Of a DNA stretch of 64,000 bases, positions 26,150-35,539 are shown in pieces. The translations under genes and the position numbers were made by a program. Every line of letters begins with the position of its first letter. Position 1 is the stretch's first letter. Under the pieces are notes generated by a model. That model saw only the letters and a program-made list of their open reading frames with translations, was not told the origin of the DNA and searched no databases. The DNA lies in the NCBI RefSeq assembly GCF_004364125.1, contig NZ_SNZV01000001.1, forward strand, positions 186,001 to 250,000, written 5' to 3'. This DNA is from Sphingobacterium paludis. GTDB lineage: Bacteria; Bacteroidota; Bacteroidia; Sphingobacteriales; Sphingobacteriaceae.

Positions 26150-26575
26150 ATGGAAAAGAAATTTTGCTTAGCGTGTAGTGCGCTTATCCGCGGGAGGTCA
26201 GACAAAAGGTTTTGCGACGACGGCTGTCGCAATGCACACAACAACAAAATTAATAGCGTACCCAATAATTTTGTTCGGCAAATCAATACCACCCTCCGAA
26301 AAAACAGACGTATACTGGAAACGCTTCTCGGTGAGGAGAAGATGCTAAAAATTTCGCGAGAAAATCTACTTAAGACAGGTTTGGATCTGGATTACTTCAC
26401 CAATCAGCTTTGTAATGCAAAAGGTCAGGTTTATTGTTTCGTCTATGAATTTGGTTATTTGGCTATAGCGGACGACCTCTATTTATTGGTTAAGCAAAAG
26501 CTGCCTGTTTCACCCCGCATCGATGTAGCTAAGCCGACTAATCGAATGCCAGACCTGGATCACATCATCCGTTGA
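26150..26575 (+). CDS. Small zinc-ribbon-like protein of unknown function
   Basis: A 141-residue protein. Cys6, Cys9, Cys22 and Cys26 (CLAC...CDDGC) form a CX2C-X12-CX3C cluster that should bind one zinc. The remaining about 110 residues are charged and helical, with FVRQINTTLRKNRRILETLLGEEK, then a Tyr/Phe-rich segment FVYEFGYLAIADDLYLLV. Similar short proteins are common Bacteroidota hypotheticals. DNA or RNA binding is possible but not shown. It stands alone between ssb (divergent) and the nitroreductase gene. Confidence 0.7.
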   Translation: MEKKFCLACSALIRGRSDKRFCDDGCRNAHNNKINSVPNNFVRQINTTLRKNRRILETLLGEEKMLKISRENLLKTGLDLDYFTNQLCNAKGQVYCFVYEFGYLAIADDLYLLVKQKLPVSPRIDVAKPTNRMPDLDHIIR

Positions 26576-26812
26576 TGAAGCAACGCCGATAGGTGTTACT
26601 CAGAAAGGGCGCTATCGGTGAGCGTTCGATATGTCTGTAGGTGCAACGCAGTCCGCCTGTGCTACGTCATGCATGTGTAGTTTTTGGTTTTGCAGCATTA
26701 TTTTCGTTGCGTTAAACGTAATTTCTGATGATCTTTGTCTGGAATTCAGCTTTCGGTATAGCCATAGAGCAAACGGACTGGAAGCTATTAGCACTATAAA
26801 AATTTATAAGAA

Positions 26813-27445
26813 ATGACATTGATAGACGGTTTAAATTGGAGACATGCAACGAAGGCTTACGATGCAACAAAAAAAGTGAGTCAGGAAGATTTAGACAAAA
26901 TAATTGAGGCCGCACGGTTAGCGCCTAGCTCTTCGGGCTTACAACCGTTTCGTTTGGCCGTGATCTCCGATCCGGAAACGAAAAATAGGTTGGCCGAGGG
27001 GGCATTTAACCCGGAGTGTATGCGGGAGTGTTCGCATGTATTGGTATTTGCTGCGTGGGATGAATACACAGAAGCGCGGATTGATACCATATACAATAAA
27101 ACCACCGATGAGCGGGATATGCCGCGAGGTAGATTTGATCGCTATACGGACATGATCAAGGAAATGTATGCAGCACAGACCAGTGAGCAACATTTTATTC
27201 ATGCTTCCAAGCAAGCTTATATCGCTTTCGGCTTGGCTTTGGCGCAGGCCGCCGAGTTGCGCATAGATTCGACACCTGCGGAGGGTTTTGATAACGACGT
27301 TGTGGACAAGGTGCTTCAATTGAAGGAGAAGGGCTTGCGTAGTGTTTTGGTAATGTATGTGGGGTACCGCGATGAAGAACGGGATTGGCTGGCGCCGATG
27401 AAGAAAGTCCGCAATGATGTAGCAGATTTTGTATTGACTTACTAA
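26813..27445 (+). CDS. Nitroreductase family NAD(P)H-dependent oxidoreductase
   Basis: A 210-residue FMN enzyme of the nitroreductase fold (NfsB-like). The FMN-binding start NWRHATKAYD, the block IIEAARLAPSSSGLQPFRLAVI and the C-terminal YRDEERDWLAPMKKVR are visible, and the length is normal. Such enzymes reduce nitroaromatics, quinones or flavins with NAD(P)H; the physiological substrate is not known. It is a single gene followed by a GC-rich hairpin. Confidence 0.9.
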   Translation: MTLIDGLNWRHATKAYDATKKVSQEDLDKIIEAARLAPSSSGLQPFRLAVISDPETKNRLAEGAFNPECMRECSHVLVFAAWDEYTEARIDTIYNKTTDERDMPRGRFDRYTDMIKEMYAAQTSEQHFIHASKQAYIAFGLALAQAAELRIDSTPAEGFDNDVVDKVLQLKEKGLRSVLVMYVGYRDEERDWLAPMKKVRNDVADFVLTY

Positions 27446-27449
27446 ACAA

Positions 27450-27471
27450 AAGGGGAGCCGCTGCTCCCCTT
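27450..27471. terminator. Hairpin between nitroreductase and ABC-F genes
   Basis: AAGGGGAGC (27450-27458) pairs with GCTCCCCTT (27463-27471), with a 4-nt loop. On the minus strand it is followed by TTTG, so it best fits the end of the convergent ABC-F gene. The T run on the plus strand is poor. Confidence 0.65.
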
Positions 27472-27499
27472 CGCGTATATCCACTTTTAACGATGGTCT

Positions 27500-29413
27500 T
27501 TAGCCTTCAAGTTCCATGATTTCCTCGGCTAGCGTTTCCCATTCCTGTTGGAGTTTTTCTAGCGCGGCTTTATCCGAGTTATAGGCCCTAGTCGTTTCTT
27601 GCAGTTTGCTAGCATCGGAATAGATGTCTTCCTGCGCAAGCTGCAATTCGAGATCTTTTAGGCGTAGCGTGCCTTCATTGATTTTCTGTTCCAGGCTTGA
27701 CAACGCTTTGTGCTTGCGCTGCAGCAAACGATTCGTGTCTTCGCCCAAAGGTGCCTTTTCTTTTTTAGGTTCTTCCTTCACGACTTTCTTCTCCGGCTTC
27801 GTCTCATTCTTTACCGGCCGCTTGGCATTCCATAGCTCATACTCTTCGTAGGTGCCGGGATACTGTTTTATCTCTTTATCTTCGATAAACCATATTTTGT
27901 TAGCCACATGGTCCAAGAAATAGCGATCGTGGGATACCACAATGAGGGTGCCTTCATACTGTTGCAAGGCTTGGATCAGGATATTTACCGATGCCATATC
28001 CAAATGGTTGGTCGGTTCATCCAGTACCAAGAAGTTGGCATCTGCAGTCAAGGCTTTGGCAAGGGCCACCCTCGATTTCTCACCACCGGAAAGCACTTTT
28101 ATTTTCTTGAATACATCGTCGCCAGTGAATAAGAAACAGCCCAAAATAGACCGCAATTCCGTTTCCGTATGTTTCGGTGCAAAGGCGACCAACTCTTGTA
28201 ACAAGTTATTCTCCAAGTGGAGCGCTTCCAGCTGGTGCTGCGCAAAAAAGGTTTGTGATACATTATGGCCTTTTGTACTGCTACCGCTGTAGTCTTGGTC
28301 GGCATCGGCCACAATACGCAGGAGCGTAGACTTTCCTTTTCCGTTAGCCCCAATAAGTGCTATCTTGTCACCCTTTTCTATAATGGCGCCTGTATCGTGT
28401 AGTATGTCGAGATTGGGATACGACTTGGAAAGATGTTCCAAAGTCACGACATGTCGACCCGAGGGCTTAGAGAATTTAAAGCTGAAGTTAACCGATGGAT
28501 TATCATCATCTACATCATCTATCTTTTCCATTCTGTCTAGCGCTTTAATGCGTGACTGCACCATTTTTGCTTTGCTAGCTTTTGCACGGAAACGCTCGAT
28601 AAGCTTCTCTTCTTGCTTTATTTTTGCTTGCTGATTTTTAAACTGATTGCCTTGGATCTCCTCCCTTAAGGATTTCTCCTCCAGATAGAAGGAGTAATTG
28701 CCGGCATATACCGTTAATTTGCCCTTGCGAGATTCGACCGTCTTATTGATAATTCGGTCAAGGAAATAGCGGTCATGCGATACGATAACAATTGCACCTT
28801 CAAAGGCTTGCAGGTAGTTTTCCAACCATTTTATGGACGGAAGATCCAAGTGGTTGGTGGGCTCATCCAAAAGAAGGATATCGGGCGTTTGCAACAGGAT
28901 GCGCGCTAGCATCACCCGCATACGCCAGCCTCCCGAAAATGTGGCAAGAGGGCGTTGCTGCTCTTCTTCCGAGAAGCCCAGACCCGCTAAGATCTCGTGT
29001 GCGCGAAATTCGATGCTGTAGCCATCCAAGGCTTCAAACTCCATTTGTTTGTCGCTCAATTTGTTCAGAATATCATCTGAATAGTCGGTCTCCAATTTCT
29101 GCAAAAGAACTTCAATCTCCGCATGGAGCTGGTTTTGACGTTCAAATGCTTCCATGGCTACATGGACAATACTTTTATCCGAGTGGTAGGAGAGCAAATC
29201 TTGATTGAGGTAGCCGATCTTTAGATCTTTTGCCATAGAAATGCTTCCAGAAGTAGGCGAGTAGTCACCTACGATTAATTTGAGTAAGGTAGATTTTCCT
29301 GCGCCATTTGCACCGATCAAACCCGCCTTATCTCCCGGTTTTATATGCCAATTGGCATCGTCATACAGTGCACGCGATCCAATCTCGAATGTTAAATTGT
29401 TAATTGATATCAT
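27500..29413 (-). CDS. ABC-F family ATPase
   Basis: A 637-residue cytoplasmic protein with two ABC domains and no membrane segment. Domain 1 has [11 protein letters not shown], signature [12 protein letters not shown] and [11 protein letters not shown]. Domain 2 has [23 protein letters not shown] and [11 protein letters not shown]. The interdomain P-site tether (about 240-310) is Lys/Arg-rich, and a C-terminal coiled coil (about 560-637) resembles Uup/YdiF. ABC-F proteins act on the ribosome, rescuing stalled complexes. The N-terminal ATG is 6 nt from a TACTTTTG box; the gene is divergent from pyrD. Confidence 0.94.
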   Translation of the reverse strand: MISINNLTFEIGSRALYDDANWHIKPGDKAGLIGANGAGKSTLLKLIVGDYSPTSGSISMAKDLKIGYLNQDLLSYHSDKSIVHVAMEAFERQNQLHAEIEVLLQKLETDYSDDILNKLSDKQMEFEALDGYSIEFRAHEILAGLGFSEEEQQRPLATFSGGWRMRVMLARILLQTPDILLLDEPTNHLDLPSIKWLENYLQAFEGAIVIVSHDRYFLDRIINKTVESRKGKLTVYAGNYSFYLEEKSLREEIQGNQFKNQQAKIKQEEKLIERFRAKASKAKMVQSRIKALDRMEKIDDVDDDNPSVNFSFKFSKPSGRHVVTLEHLSKSYPNLDILHDTGAIIEKGDKIALIGANGKGKSTLLRIVADADQDYSGSSTKGHNVSQTFFAQHQLEALHLENNLLQELVAFAPKHTETELRSILGCFLFTGDDVFKKIKVLSGGEKSRVALAKALTADANFLVLDEPTNHLDMASVNILIQALQQYEGTLIVVSHDRYFLDHVANKIWFIEDKEIKQYPGTYEEYELWNAKRPVKNETKPEKKVVKEEPKKEKAPLGEDTNRLLQRKHKALSSLEQKINEGTLRLKDLELQLAQEDIYSDASKLQETTRAYNSDKAALEKLQQEWETLAEEIMELEG

Positions 29414-29419
29414 TTGCTA

Positions 29420-29427
29420 CAAAAGTA
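29420..29427 (-). promoter_or_regulatory. TAnnTTTG promoter abutting the ABC-F start
   Basis: TACTTTTGTAGCAAATG on the minus strand: 6 nt between box and ATG. Predicts a leaderless or near-leaderless message. Confidence 0.65.
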
Positions 29428-29450
29428 ATGAATATTTCTGCTTCTTTGGC

Positions 29451-29458
29451 TACCTTTG
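29451..29458 (+). promoter_or_regulatory. TAnnTTTG promoter abutting the pyrD start
   Basis: TACCTTTGCAGATATG: 5 nt between box and ATG. The box lies 23 nt from the divergent ABC-F box. Confidence 0.7.
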
Positions 29459-29463
29459 CAGAT

Positions 29464-30489
29464 ATGTACAAACTAGTCAAACCTTTGTTCTTTTCCATGA
29501 ATCCTGAACTGGCCCACCACCAGGTAACGGGCGGCTTGCGTAAATTCAATAAGATTTGGGGCTCTAAGACATTGCTCAAGGCGCTCTATCGTGTCGAAGA
29601 CAAACGTCTTGAACGGGAAGTATTTGGTCTGACCTTTAAAAACCCGGTCGGCCTTGCTGCCGGATTTGATAAGAATGCGGAATATATCGAAGAGATGGCG
29701 GGTCTAGGCTTCGGTTTTATAGAAATCGGAACCGTCACGCCGCGTCCGCAGCCCGGTAATGATAAGCCACGTATGTTTCGGCTGGTGCCCGATGAAGCCC
29801 TTATTAACCGTATGGGCTTTAACAACCAGGGAGCAGATGTCGCGGCAGGGCGCTTACAAAAGTTGAGCAACCGAAAGGATTTGATCATCGGCGGCAATAT
29901 CGGTAAAAATAAGCTGACACCTAATGAAGATGCGGTGCAGGACTATATCTATTGTTTTCGCGCGCTGTTTGATTATGTAGACTATTTTGTGGTAAATGTG
30001 AGCTCTCCAAACACACCGGGACTTCGTGATTTGCAAGAGAAGGAGCCGCTAAAAAATATTCTCCATACGCTTCAGCAATTGAACGGCGAGAAAACGAATC
30101 CTAAGCCTATTTTATTGAAAATAGCACCTGATCTGACAAACGCGCAATTGGATGATATCGTTGAAATAGTAACAGAAACGAAGATAGCTGGTGTGATTGC
30201 CACAAACACAACGATTTCTCGCGAAGGCTTGCAAAGTGAAGCCGCGCTCGTCAGCGAGATGGGCGGCGTGAGTGGTAAACCTTTGACCAAGCGTTCAACA
30301 GCGGTTATCAAATATTTGGCAGATCGCTCCAATCGGTCATTTCCGATTATTGGCGTGGGCGGCATCCACTCCGCTGAGGATGCGATTGAAAAGTTAAACG
30401 CGGGGGCAAGCCTCGTTCAGCTGTATACTGGATTCATTTATGAGGGCCCTGCTTTAGTCAGTAAAATATGTAAAGCGCTGCTGCGCTAG
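29464..30489 (+). CDS. pyrD: Dihydroorotate dehydrogenase (quinone), class 2
   Basis: PyrD oxidises dihydroorotate to orotate in pyrimidine synthesis, passing electrons to menaquinone. The 341-residue protein has an N-terminal membrane-associating helix ([19 protein letters not shown]), then the FMN barrel: [32 protein letters not shown], and [12 protein letters not shown], whose Ser near residue 180 is the class 2 catalytic base. [11 protein letters not shown] and the final TGFIYEGP are typical. I set the start at 29464 because the family begins there and the promoter overlaps any longer reading. Confidence 0.96.
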   Translation: MYKLVKPLFFSMNPELAHHQVTGGLRKFNKIWGSKTLLKALYRVEDKRLEREVFGLTFKNPVGLAAGFDKNAEYIEEMAGLGFGFIEIGTVTPRPQPGNDKPRMFRLVPDEALINRMGFNNQGADVAAGRLQKLSNRKDLIIGGNIGKNKLTPNEDAVQDYIYCFRALFDYVDYFVVNVSSPNTPGLRDLQEKEPLKNILHTLQQLNGEKTNPKPILLKIAPDLTNAQLDDIVEIVTETKIAGVIATNTTISREGLQSEAALVSEMGGVSGKPLTKRSTAVIKYLADRSNRSFPIIGVGGIHSAEDAIEKLNAGASLVQLYTGFIYEGPALVSKICKALLR

Positions 30490-30534
30490 TGTTTTCATCC
30501 CTCTATTCGCCATCAAAAAACGATCTGCAAGAAG

Positions 30535-30572
30535 AAAGCGCTCAATTTAGTATGAAGCGCTTTTATTTTTTT
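30535..30572 (+). terminator. Terminator of pyrD
   Basis: AAAGCGCT (30535-30542) is the inverse of AGCGCTTT (30556-30563), followed by TTATTTTTTTT. Confidence 0.75.
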
Positions 30573-30652
30573 TCCGAAGGATCTTTTAAAAAGAGATTAT
30601 CTTAAAAGCACTACTTTTAAAGCACTACCCTTGTAGATACCATACATCAGTC

Positions 30653-31681
30653 TTATTTTAGTTTAACAAGTTCTACTCTTCGGTTTTGCGCTTTGCCCTC
30701 CTCCGTACCGTTGTCAGCTATCGGATCTTCTTGTCCGAAACCTTTTGATGTTAGTCGGTCTGCACTTATTCCCGATTTTGTAATTTCATTTTTTACTGCT
30801 GTCGCACGGCTCTCGGACAGTTTTTGGTTGTGCTCTTTGGTACCGACATTGTCGGTGTAACCATGAATTGCGATTTTTAATGCTGTGTTTTTCGAAAGCA
30901 CTTTGATAATTTCCTGTATTGCTTCGGTGCCTTCCGGTTTAAGCGTGGCTTTATCTGTTTCGAAGTTGATGTGCAGAACAGACTTACCGGTTTCTGTAAG
31001 GTCGCTTTCGATCTTATCCGATGTTATTTTTTTAATCGTCTGCTCGAAAGGCTTTTCTTGCACAATCTGTATGGAGGTGGAATTGCCTTTGTCTTTGTCA
31101 AGGGCTATATAAACGTTCCCATCGTCTCGGCGGATTATATAGGTTGCCATGCTATTATTCCATATATCAATGCTGCCATTGCTTCCGGCATACGTACAAA
31201 GTTCGGTATATTTGTCTTTTCGGGCGTCGAGCAAGCGGCCTTCGAATACTTTAACCCCTCCAGCGTTTACGATAGCGTCTTCAAAGCTCTTGGTGAGATA
31301 GCGTCCGCTCACTTCGTTCTCACTTTTGTTCTTTCTATCGGGATGTACGTGCGCGCGGAACGTTTTTCCCTCGACTTCGTAAATATCGTCCGGGGTGACG
31401 AATACAATGAAATCAAAATTACTAACCTTGGGTTTGTTGATGTATAAAGAACCCTCAGGTGCGGTGAAGAATGGAAAATCACCGATATCAACGGTAGAAA
31501 CCGGAATCCTGGTTATATCAAAGGCAGCATGTTCTGAGCTAACGCTTGCTGTCGCCGCTTGATCCAAAGCTTCGCTTTGTTCAGTAGAAACGCTGTCGGT
31601 ATTGTCAGTTTCCGTGGTTTTAACAGGGTTGCAGGCGAACAGCAAATGGGCTGTGACGCATATGATCGATATTCTTTTCAT
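30653..31681 (-). CDS. OmpA-family outer membrane lipoprotein
   Basis: A 342-residue lipoprotein. The start at 31681 gives a signal with lipobox LLFA-C (Cys17). A longer reading from 31783 is excluded by the TACATTTG promoter at 31739-31746. Residues about 20-55 are Thr/Ser/Glu-rich linker. A middle domain (about 60-220) is of no family I recognise. The C-terminal OmpA peptidoglycan-binding domain (about 225-342) includes INFETDKATLKPEG, IHGYTDNVG, LSESRATAVKNE and AQNRRVEL. It probably links the outer membrane to the cell wall. Confidence 0.88.
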   Translation of the reverse strand: MKRISIICVTAHLLFACNPVKTTETDNTDSVSTEQSEALDQAATASVSSEHAAFDITRIPVSTVDIGDFPFFTAPEGSLYINKPKVSNFDFIVFVTPDDIYEVEGKTFRAHVHPDRKNKSENEVSGRYLTKSFEDAIVNAGGVKVFEGRLLDARKDKYTELCTYAGSNGSIDIWNNSMATYIIRRDDGNVYIALDKDKGNSTSIQIVQEKPFEQTIKKITSDKIESDLTETGKSVLHINFETDKATLKPEGTEAIQEIIKVLSKNTALKIAIHGYTDNVGTKEHNQKLSESRATAVKNEITKSGISADRLTSKGFGQEDPIADNGTEEGKAQNRRVELVKLK

Positions 31682-31738
31682 GAGTGCAATGGTTGTTATA
31701 ATCCGATAAAGAGTTGTTAACAAAACGTTTATTCTTTT

Positions 31739-31746
31739 CAAATGTA
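31739..31746 (-). promoter_or_regulatory. TAnnTTTG promoter of OmpA-family gene
   Basis: TACATTTG on the minus strand, 57 nt before the chosen start. Confidence 0.6.
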
Positions 31747-31879
31747 TGAAAAATACATGCACGCTTGCTGAAATTCTTCTCAAAAAATTGTGTAATGTTT
31801 TATTGGATCATCTTACCTAACCTTAACTAAGTGCTTCCCAAATACCGCTTATTCCGGTCCATGGCGATTCGTAGTATGC

Positions 31880-31911
31880 AAAAAAAAGCGACCAAACTTA
31901 CGTCTGATCGC
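31880..31911 (-). terminator. Terminator of lysS
   Basis: On the minus strand GCGATCAGAC pairs with GTTTGGTCGC (two G-U pairs) around a GTAA loop, followed by eight T. It is 29 nt past the lysS stop. Confidence 0.8.
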
Positions 31912-31940
31912 CACTGTTATGGTTTGTTTTAGATAGGTGA

Positions 31941-33659
31941 TTAATCAAACCAAGTAGAGACATCATCTTTGCTAGGCATAGCGATGTCAAGTTTCATCTT
32001 TTTGCGTAATCCGCCGAGGTCATTAAATACTTTATTTGGATTGGCTTCCTTTAATAATTCGATCGTTGTTAAGCCCATTTTCTGCAAAACGGGTACCCAT
32101 TCAGCGGGGACACCCTCTGCTACGAAGTCTTCTACAGATGCCATTTTCGCCACTTTTTCCGGGCGCATTTGCGGAAAGAAGAGTACTTCCTGTATGGATG
32201 CATTGTTTGTTAAGAACATAATCAATCGGTCCATTCCTATACCGAGGCCCGAAGTCGGCGGCATACCATACTCGAGTGCTCGTAAGAAATCCTGATCAAT
32301 AAACATGGCCTCGTCATCGCCTTTTTCAGATAAACGCAGCTGATCCTCAAAACGTTCGCGTTGGTCGATTGGGTCGTTTAATTCGGAGTAGGCGTTGGCG
32401 ATTTCCTTACCACATACCATCAACTCGAAACGCTCTGTAAGTTCGGGGTTGTCTCGATGCTTTTTTGTCAATGGAGACATTTCAATCGGGTAGTCGGTAA
32501 TGAAGGTAGGCTGTATATAATTTCCCTCACATTTTTCGCCGAAAATTTCATCGATTAACTTGCCTTTCCCCATTGTTTCATTCACCTCGATGCCCATGCC
32601 TTTCGCCGCTGCACGAATTTCATCTTCGGTTTTACCGATGATATCAAAGCCAGTGAAGTCCATAATGGACTGCGCCATCGTGACACGTTTGTAGGGGGCT
32701 TTAAAATCAATATGGTGTTCGCCAAAGGTTGCTGCTGTGCTGCCATTAACCGCTAAGGCGCAGTGCTCCAACATGCGTTCGGTGAAACTCATCATCCAGT
32801 TGTAGTCTTTGTAGGCTACGTAAATTTCCATGACTGTAAACTCCGGGTTATGGGTTCTATCCATACCCTCGTTACGGAAGTTTTTAGAAAACTCGTATAC
32901 ACCTTCAAATCCGCCAACGATCAGTCGTTTCAGGTACAGCTCATTCGCAATACGCATGTATAGCGGGATGTTCAATGCATTATGGTGCGTTGTAAACGGA
33001 CGTGCTGTTGCACCTCCCGGGATGGACTGCAGGATCGGCGTTTCTACCTCCATATAGCCTGCGTTATTGAAAAAGTCCCGCATTGCTGTAAACAGCTTAG
33101 TACGCTTTATGAATACATCACGGTTTTGCGGATTAACAATAAGGTCTACGTAGCGCATGCGGTAGCGTTGCTCCGGATCAGTAAATGCATCAAACGTTTT
33201 GCCTTCCGCTTCCTTCACGATAGGGAGGGGGCGGAGCGATTTCGTTAAGATGGTTAACTTTTCTACGTGAATTGATATCTCTCCCGTTTGCGTGGTAAAA
33301 ACATAACCTTCAACACCAACAATATCACCGATGTCTAACAGTTTTTTAAATACCGTGTTATAAAGTGTTTTATCTTCGCCTGGGCAGAGGTCGTCACGTT
33401 TTACATAGGCTTGCACGCGACCGGTAGCATCCTGAAGTTCCATGAAAGATGCGCTTCCCATCACCCGACGGCTCATGATGCGCCCTGCCAAGCGAATGCT
33501 CTTATAATTTAATTTATCTCTGTCGTAATTTTCTAAAATGTCGGCTGCGGATGCATTGACTTCAAATTCGTCTGCCGGATAAGGATTAATTCCTAAATCG
33601 AGTATCGCTTGAAGATTCAGTCTGCGCTGTTGTTCCTGTTCGGATAATACAGTACTCAT
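31941..33659 (-). CDS. lysS: Lysyl-tRNA synthetase, class II
   Basis: LysS charges tRNA-Lys. The 572-residue protein has the N-terminal OB anticodon-binding domain (about 55-150, IRLAGRIMSRRVMGSASFMEL) and the class II core: motif 1 around FNNAGYMEVETPILQ, motif 2 FRNEGMDRTHNPEFT and motif 3 GLGIGMDRLIM. It carries a C-terminal extension of about 65 residues after motif 3, ending in VSTWFD. Compared with E. coli LysS (about 505) this tail is extra. TATTTTTG at 33691-33698 is its promoter. Confidence 0.96.
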   Translation of the reverse strand: MSTVLSEQEQQRRLNLQAILDLGINPYPADEFEVNASAADILENYDRDKLNYKSIRLAGRIMSRRVMGSASFMELQDATGRVQAYVKRDDLCPGEDKTLYNTVFKKLLDIGDIVGVEGYVFTTQTGEISIHVEKLTILTKSLRPLPIVKEAEGKTFDAFTDPEQRYRMRYVDLIVNPQNRDVFIKRTKLFTAMRDFFNNAGYMEVETPILQSIPGGATARPFTTHHNALNIPLYMRIANELYLKRLIVGGFEGVYEFSKNFRNEGMDRTHNPEFTVMEIYVAYKDYNWMMSFTERMLEHCALAVNGSTAATFGEHHIDFKAPYKRVTMAQSIMDFTGFDIIGKTEDEIRAAAKGMGIEVNETMGKGKLIDEIFGEKCEGNYIQPTFITDYPIEMSPLTKKHRDNPELTERFELMVCGKEIANAYSELNDPIDQRERFEDQLRLSEKGDDEAMFIDQDFLRALEYGMPPTSGLGIGMDRLIMFLTNNASIQEVLFFPQMRPEKVAKMASVEDFVAEGVPAEWVPVLQKMGLTTIELLKEANPNKVFNDLGGLRKKMKLDIAMPSKDDVSTWFD

Positions 33660-33690
33660 GTATTAATATTTAAAATGCTAGATAAGAACG

Positions 33691-33698
33691 CAAAAATA
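33691..33698 (-). promoter_or_regulatory. TAnnTTTG promoter of lysS
   Basis: TATTTTTG on the minus strand, 31 nt before the lysS ATG. The 344-nt gap 33660-34003 otherwise holds only this and the rpmE2 promoter; a 61-codon plus-strand reading inside it is rejected. Confidence 0.6.
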
Positions 33699-33934
33699 AT
33701 AAAAAAAGCTAATCTTGTACGCTGGCTTCCAAAAAAAGCAATGGGTCTGCTTATTCGCCAGAAGCTATCTCCGCGTTTCAAAAAGCCCTTTTTCAGGGGA
33801 TATGTAGCTAGAAATACAAGCCCCGATAGCGTTTTACCTCAGGGTGGGTTAATGCGGTAAATAAAAGACATTCGTTTTTCGTACTTTGCGTAGGGACGCC
33901 TTAGCAAAAATATTGACCGGAGAATGATTATTAT

Positions 33935-33966
33935 TTTGTTTTTTTTGAAAATATAAATTATCTTTG
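33935..33966 (+). promoter_or_regulatory. Full -33/-7 promoter of rpmE2
   Basis: TTTG (33935-33938), 20 nt, then TATCTTTG (33959-33966). It is the best-spaced complete Bacteroidota promoter in the window, 37 nt before the rpmE2 ATG. Confidence 0.8.
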
Positions 33967-34003
33967 CACCTCGATTGTTGAATATACGTAATCATAAGAT
34001 AAA

Positions 34004-34252
34004 ATGAAAAAAGATTTGCATCCATCAAACTACAGATTCGTAGTTTTTAAAGATATGTCTAATGACTATGCTTTCTTAACAAAATCATGTGTAGACACGA
34101 AAGAGTCAATTACATGGGAAGATGGTAATGAGTATCCATTAGTAAAATTAGAGATTTCTCATACATCACACCCATTCTACACGGGTAAAATGAAATTAGT
34201 TGATACAGCAGGTCGTATTGACAAATTCCGTAGCCGTTACAACAAGAAGTAA
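34004..34252 (+). CDS. rpmE2: Ribosomal protein L31, type B
   Basis: An 82-residue L31 of the cysteine-less type B ([20 protein letters not shown], then [25 protein letters not shown]). The C-plus L31 zinc Cys motif is absent; only one Cys is present. In many bacteria type B replaces the zinc form under zinc limitation, but in Bacteroidota it is commonly the only L31. No Zur-like site is evident before it. It is monocistronic, with a full promoter and a strong terminator. Confidence 0.96.
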   Translation: MKKDLHPSNYRFVVFKDMSNDYAFLTKSCVDTKESITWEDGNEYPLVKLEISHTSHPFYTGKMKLVDTAGRIDKFRSRYNKK

Positions 34253-34278
34253 TTCGCTGTACAGGCAAAACAACTTTG

Positions 34279-34309
34279 TCCCGATAAGTTCGCTTATCGG
34301 GATTTTTTT
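34279..34309 (+). terminator. Terminator of rpmE2 with UUCG loop
   Basis: TCCCGATAAG (34279-34288) pairs with CTTATCGGGA (34293-34302) around a stable TTCG tetraloop, then seven T. Confidence 0.95.
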
Positions 34310-34329
34310 ATGTAATTTTATCATCAACT

Positions 34330-35526
34330 ATGTTGGAAGTTGTATTACATGATCGCGCTGAATGGCGGGAACATTTGCTGCCTTTGGTTTATACGCGCCC
34401 AGTGAGTGACCTTCGGGTTGGCATCCTCACACTGAGTGAAAAGTGGAAACTTAGGCTTTCAACACCTATCTATTTCTATACTTCTCCCTATCTTCAACAA
34501 AAATTTCCAGCAGCTCCGCATTCTGTATGTTACCTGGTTATTCGCGGTAACTTACTTCCATCCGAATCGTTGATTCAAGTGCTTCAAGGATTGTCCTCAC
34601 AAAGCGTTCTCATGAAAGACGGGCAATGGATTGCTTACAAAGTTGATCATTGGATGGATGAGCCTGATCTCGCTACCTTCAACAGGATCGATTTTACAGA
34701 CTACTTGGCTCAAGTTTGTTTCTTAGAGGATATTTATCGGCTGAATGCGGTCGAGTTGGCAGCCGATTACGCCCTGCTCTGTGCAGGCAAAACATCCGCG
34801 CAACTGGATGATTCGAACCGCGTATTAGGTGAACAGCTGTTTGTCGGGCAGGATGTCGCTTCGTTATGCAGTACTTTCAATACGCAAAGTGGGCCCATTT
34901 ATATAGGTGATGGCGCGATTATAGAAGAAGGGTGCTTTCTGCGGGGTCCGATTGCTATCTGTGCAGGAGCGCGTGTCAAGATGGGGAGCCGTTTGTATCC
35001 AAATGTGACCATAGGTCCAAACGCCACCGTAGCGGGCGAGGTGAATAACAGTGTGCTTTGGGGAAATTGTGCAAAGGGCCACGATGGCTATCTCGGTTGT
35101 TCTGTTATCGGAGAGGGATGCAACATAGGGGCAGGTAGCAGTAATTCCAATCTGCAAAATAACTGGAGCAACGTATCGATTTACGATTACCAGGAGGCGG
35201 GCTTTCGGGATACTCGGGTTCCTAAAGTAGGCACCTTTATGGGCGACTATGCAAGCTGTGGTATTAACTCTTCCATCACCACAGGTAATATTATTGGTGT
35301 GGGAACGCAGATTGCAATGTCAAATATTATTCCCAAATTTGTGGCTGACTTTTGCTGGGTAACCGATAGAAAAAGGGAATCTTACCGCTGGCATAAATTT
35401 GAAACCATGCTGCGTGATAGGGCAGCAATAAAAAAAGAACATCTGGAAGATCTGGACGTTCAGATATTACACGATGTATATAGCCTCACGGAGGCTCAGA
35501 GACAACGATATTTAGAAACAGAATAA
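34330..35526 (+). CDS. GlmU-family sugar nucleotidyltransferase/acetyltransferase-like protein
   Basis: A 398-residue protein of the alternative GlmU family found in Bacteroidota (TIGR03991 type). The N-terminal half (about 1-190) is a divergent nucleotidyltransferase-like domain starting MLEVVLHDRAEWREHLLPL. The C-terminal half is a left-handed beta-helix of hexapeptides (IYIGDGAIIEEG, KMGSRLYPNVTIGP, GSSNSNLQNNWSN, GTFMGDYASCGINSSITTGN). It is proposed to make UDP-N-acetylglucosamine, though the classic GlmU signature LAAGxGTR is missing. It heads an operon, 13 nt before tpiA. Confidence 0.82.
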   Translation: MLEVVLHDRAEWREHLLPLVYTRPVSDLRVGILTLSEKWKLRLSTPIYFYTSPYLQQKFPAAPHSVCYLVIRGNLLPSESLIQVLQGLSSQSVLMKDGQWIAYKVDHWMDEPDLATFNRIDFTDYLAQVCFLEDIYRLNAVELAADYALLCAGKTSAQLDDSNRVLGEQLFVGQDVASLCSTFNTQSGPIYIGDGAIIEEGCFLRGPIAICAGARVKMGSRLYPNVTIGPNATVAGEVNNSVLWGNCAKGHDGYLGCSVIGEGCNIGAGSSNSNLQNNWSNVSIYDYQEAGFRDTRVPKVGTFMGDYASCGINSSITTGNIIGVGTQIAMSNIIPKFVADFCWVTDRKRESYRWHKFETMLRDRAAIKKEHLEDLDVQILHDVYSLTEAQRQRYLETE

Positions 35527-35539
35527 AATATAGAGTATT

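Noticed and set aside
29404..29463. Longer pyrD start
   Set aside because: The perfect -7 box at 29451-29458 lies inside it and the family starts at 29464.
33675..33860. 61-codon plus-strand ORF between lysS and rpmE2
   Set aside because: It overlaps the lysS promoter region, has a random basic composition and no promoter of its own.
34004..34252. Zinc-regulated L31 switch
   Set aside because: No Zur-like site and no second L31 in the window; type B is often the sole L31 in this phylum.
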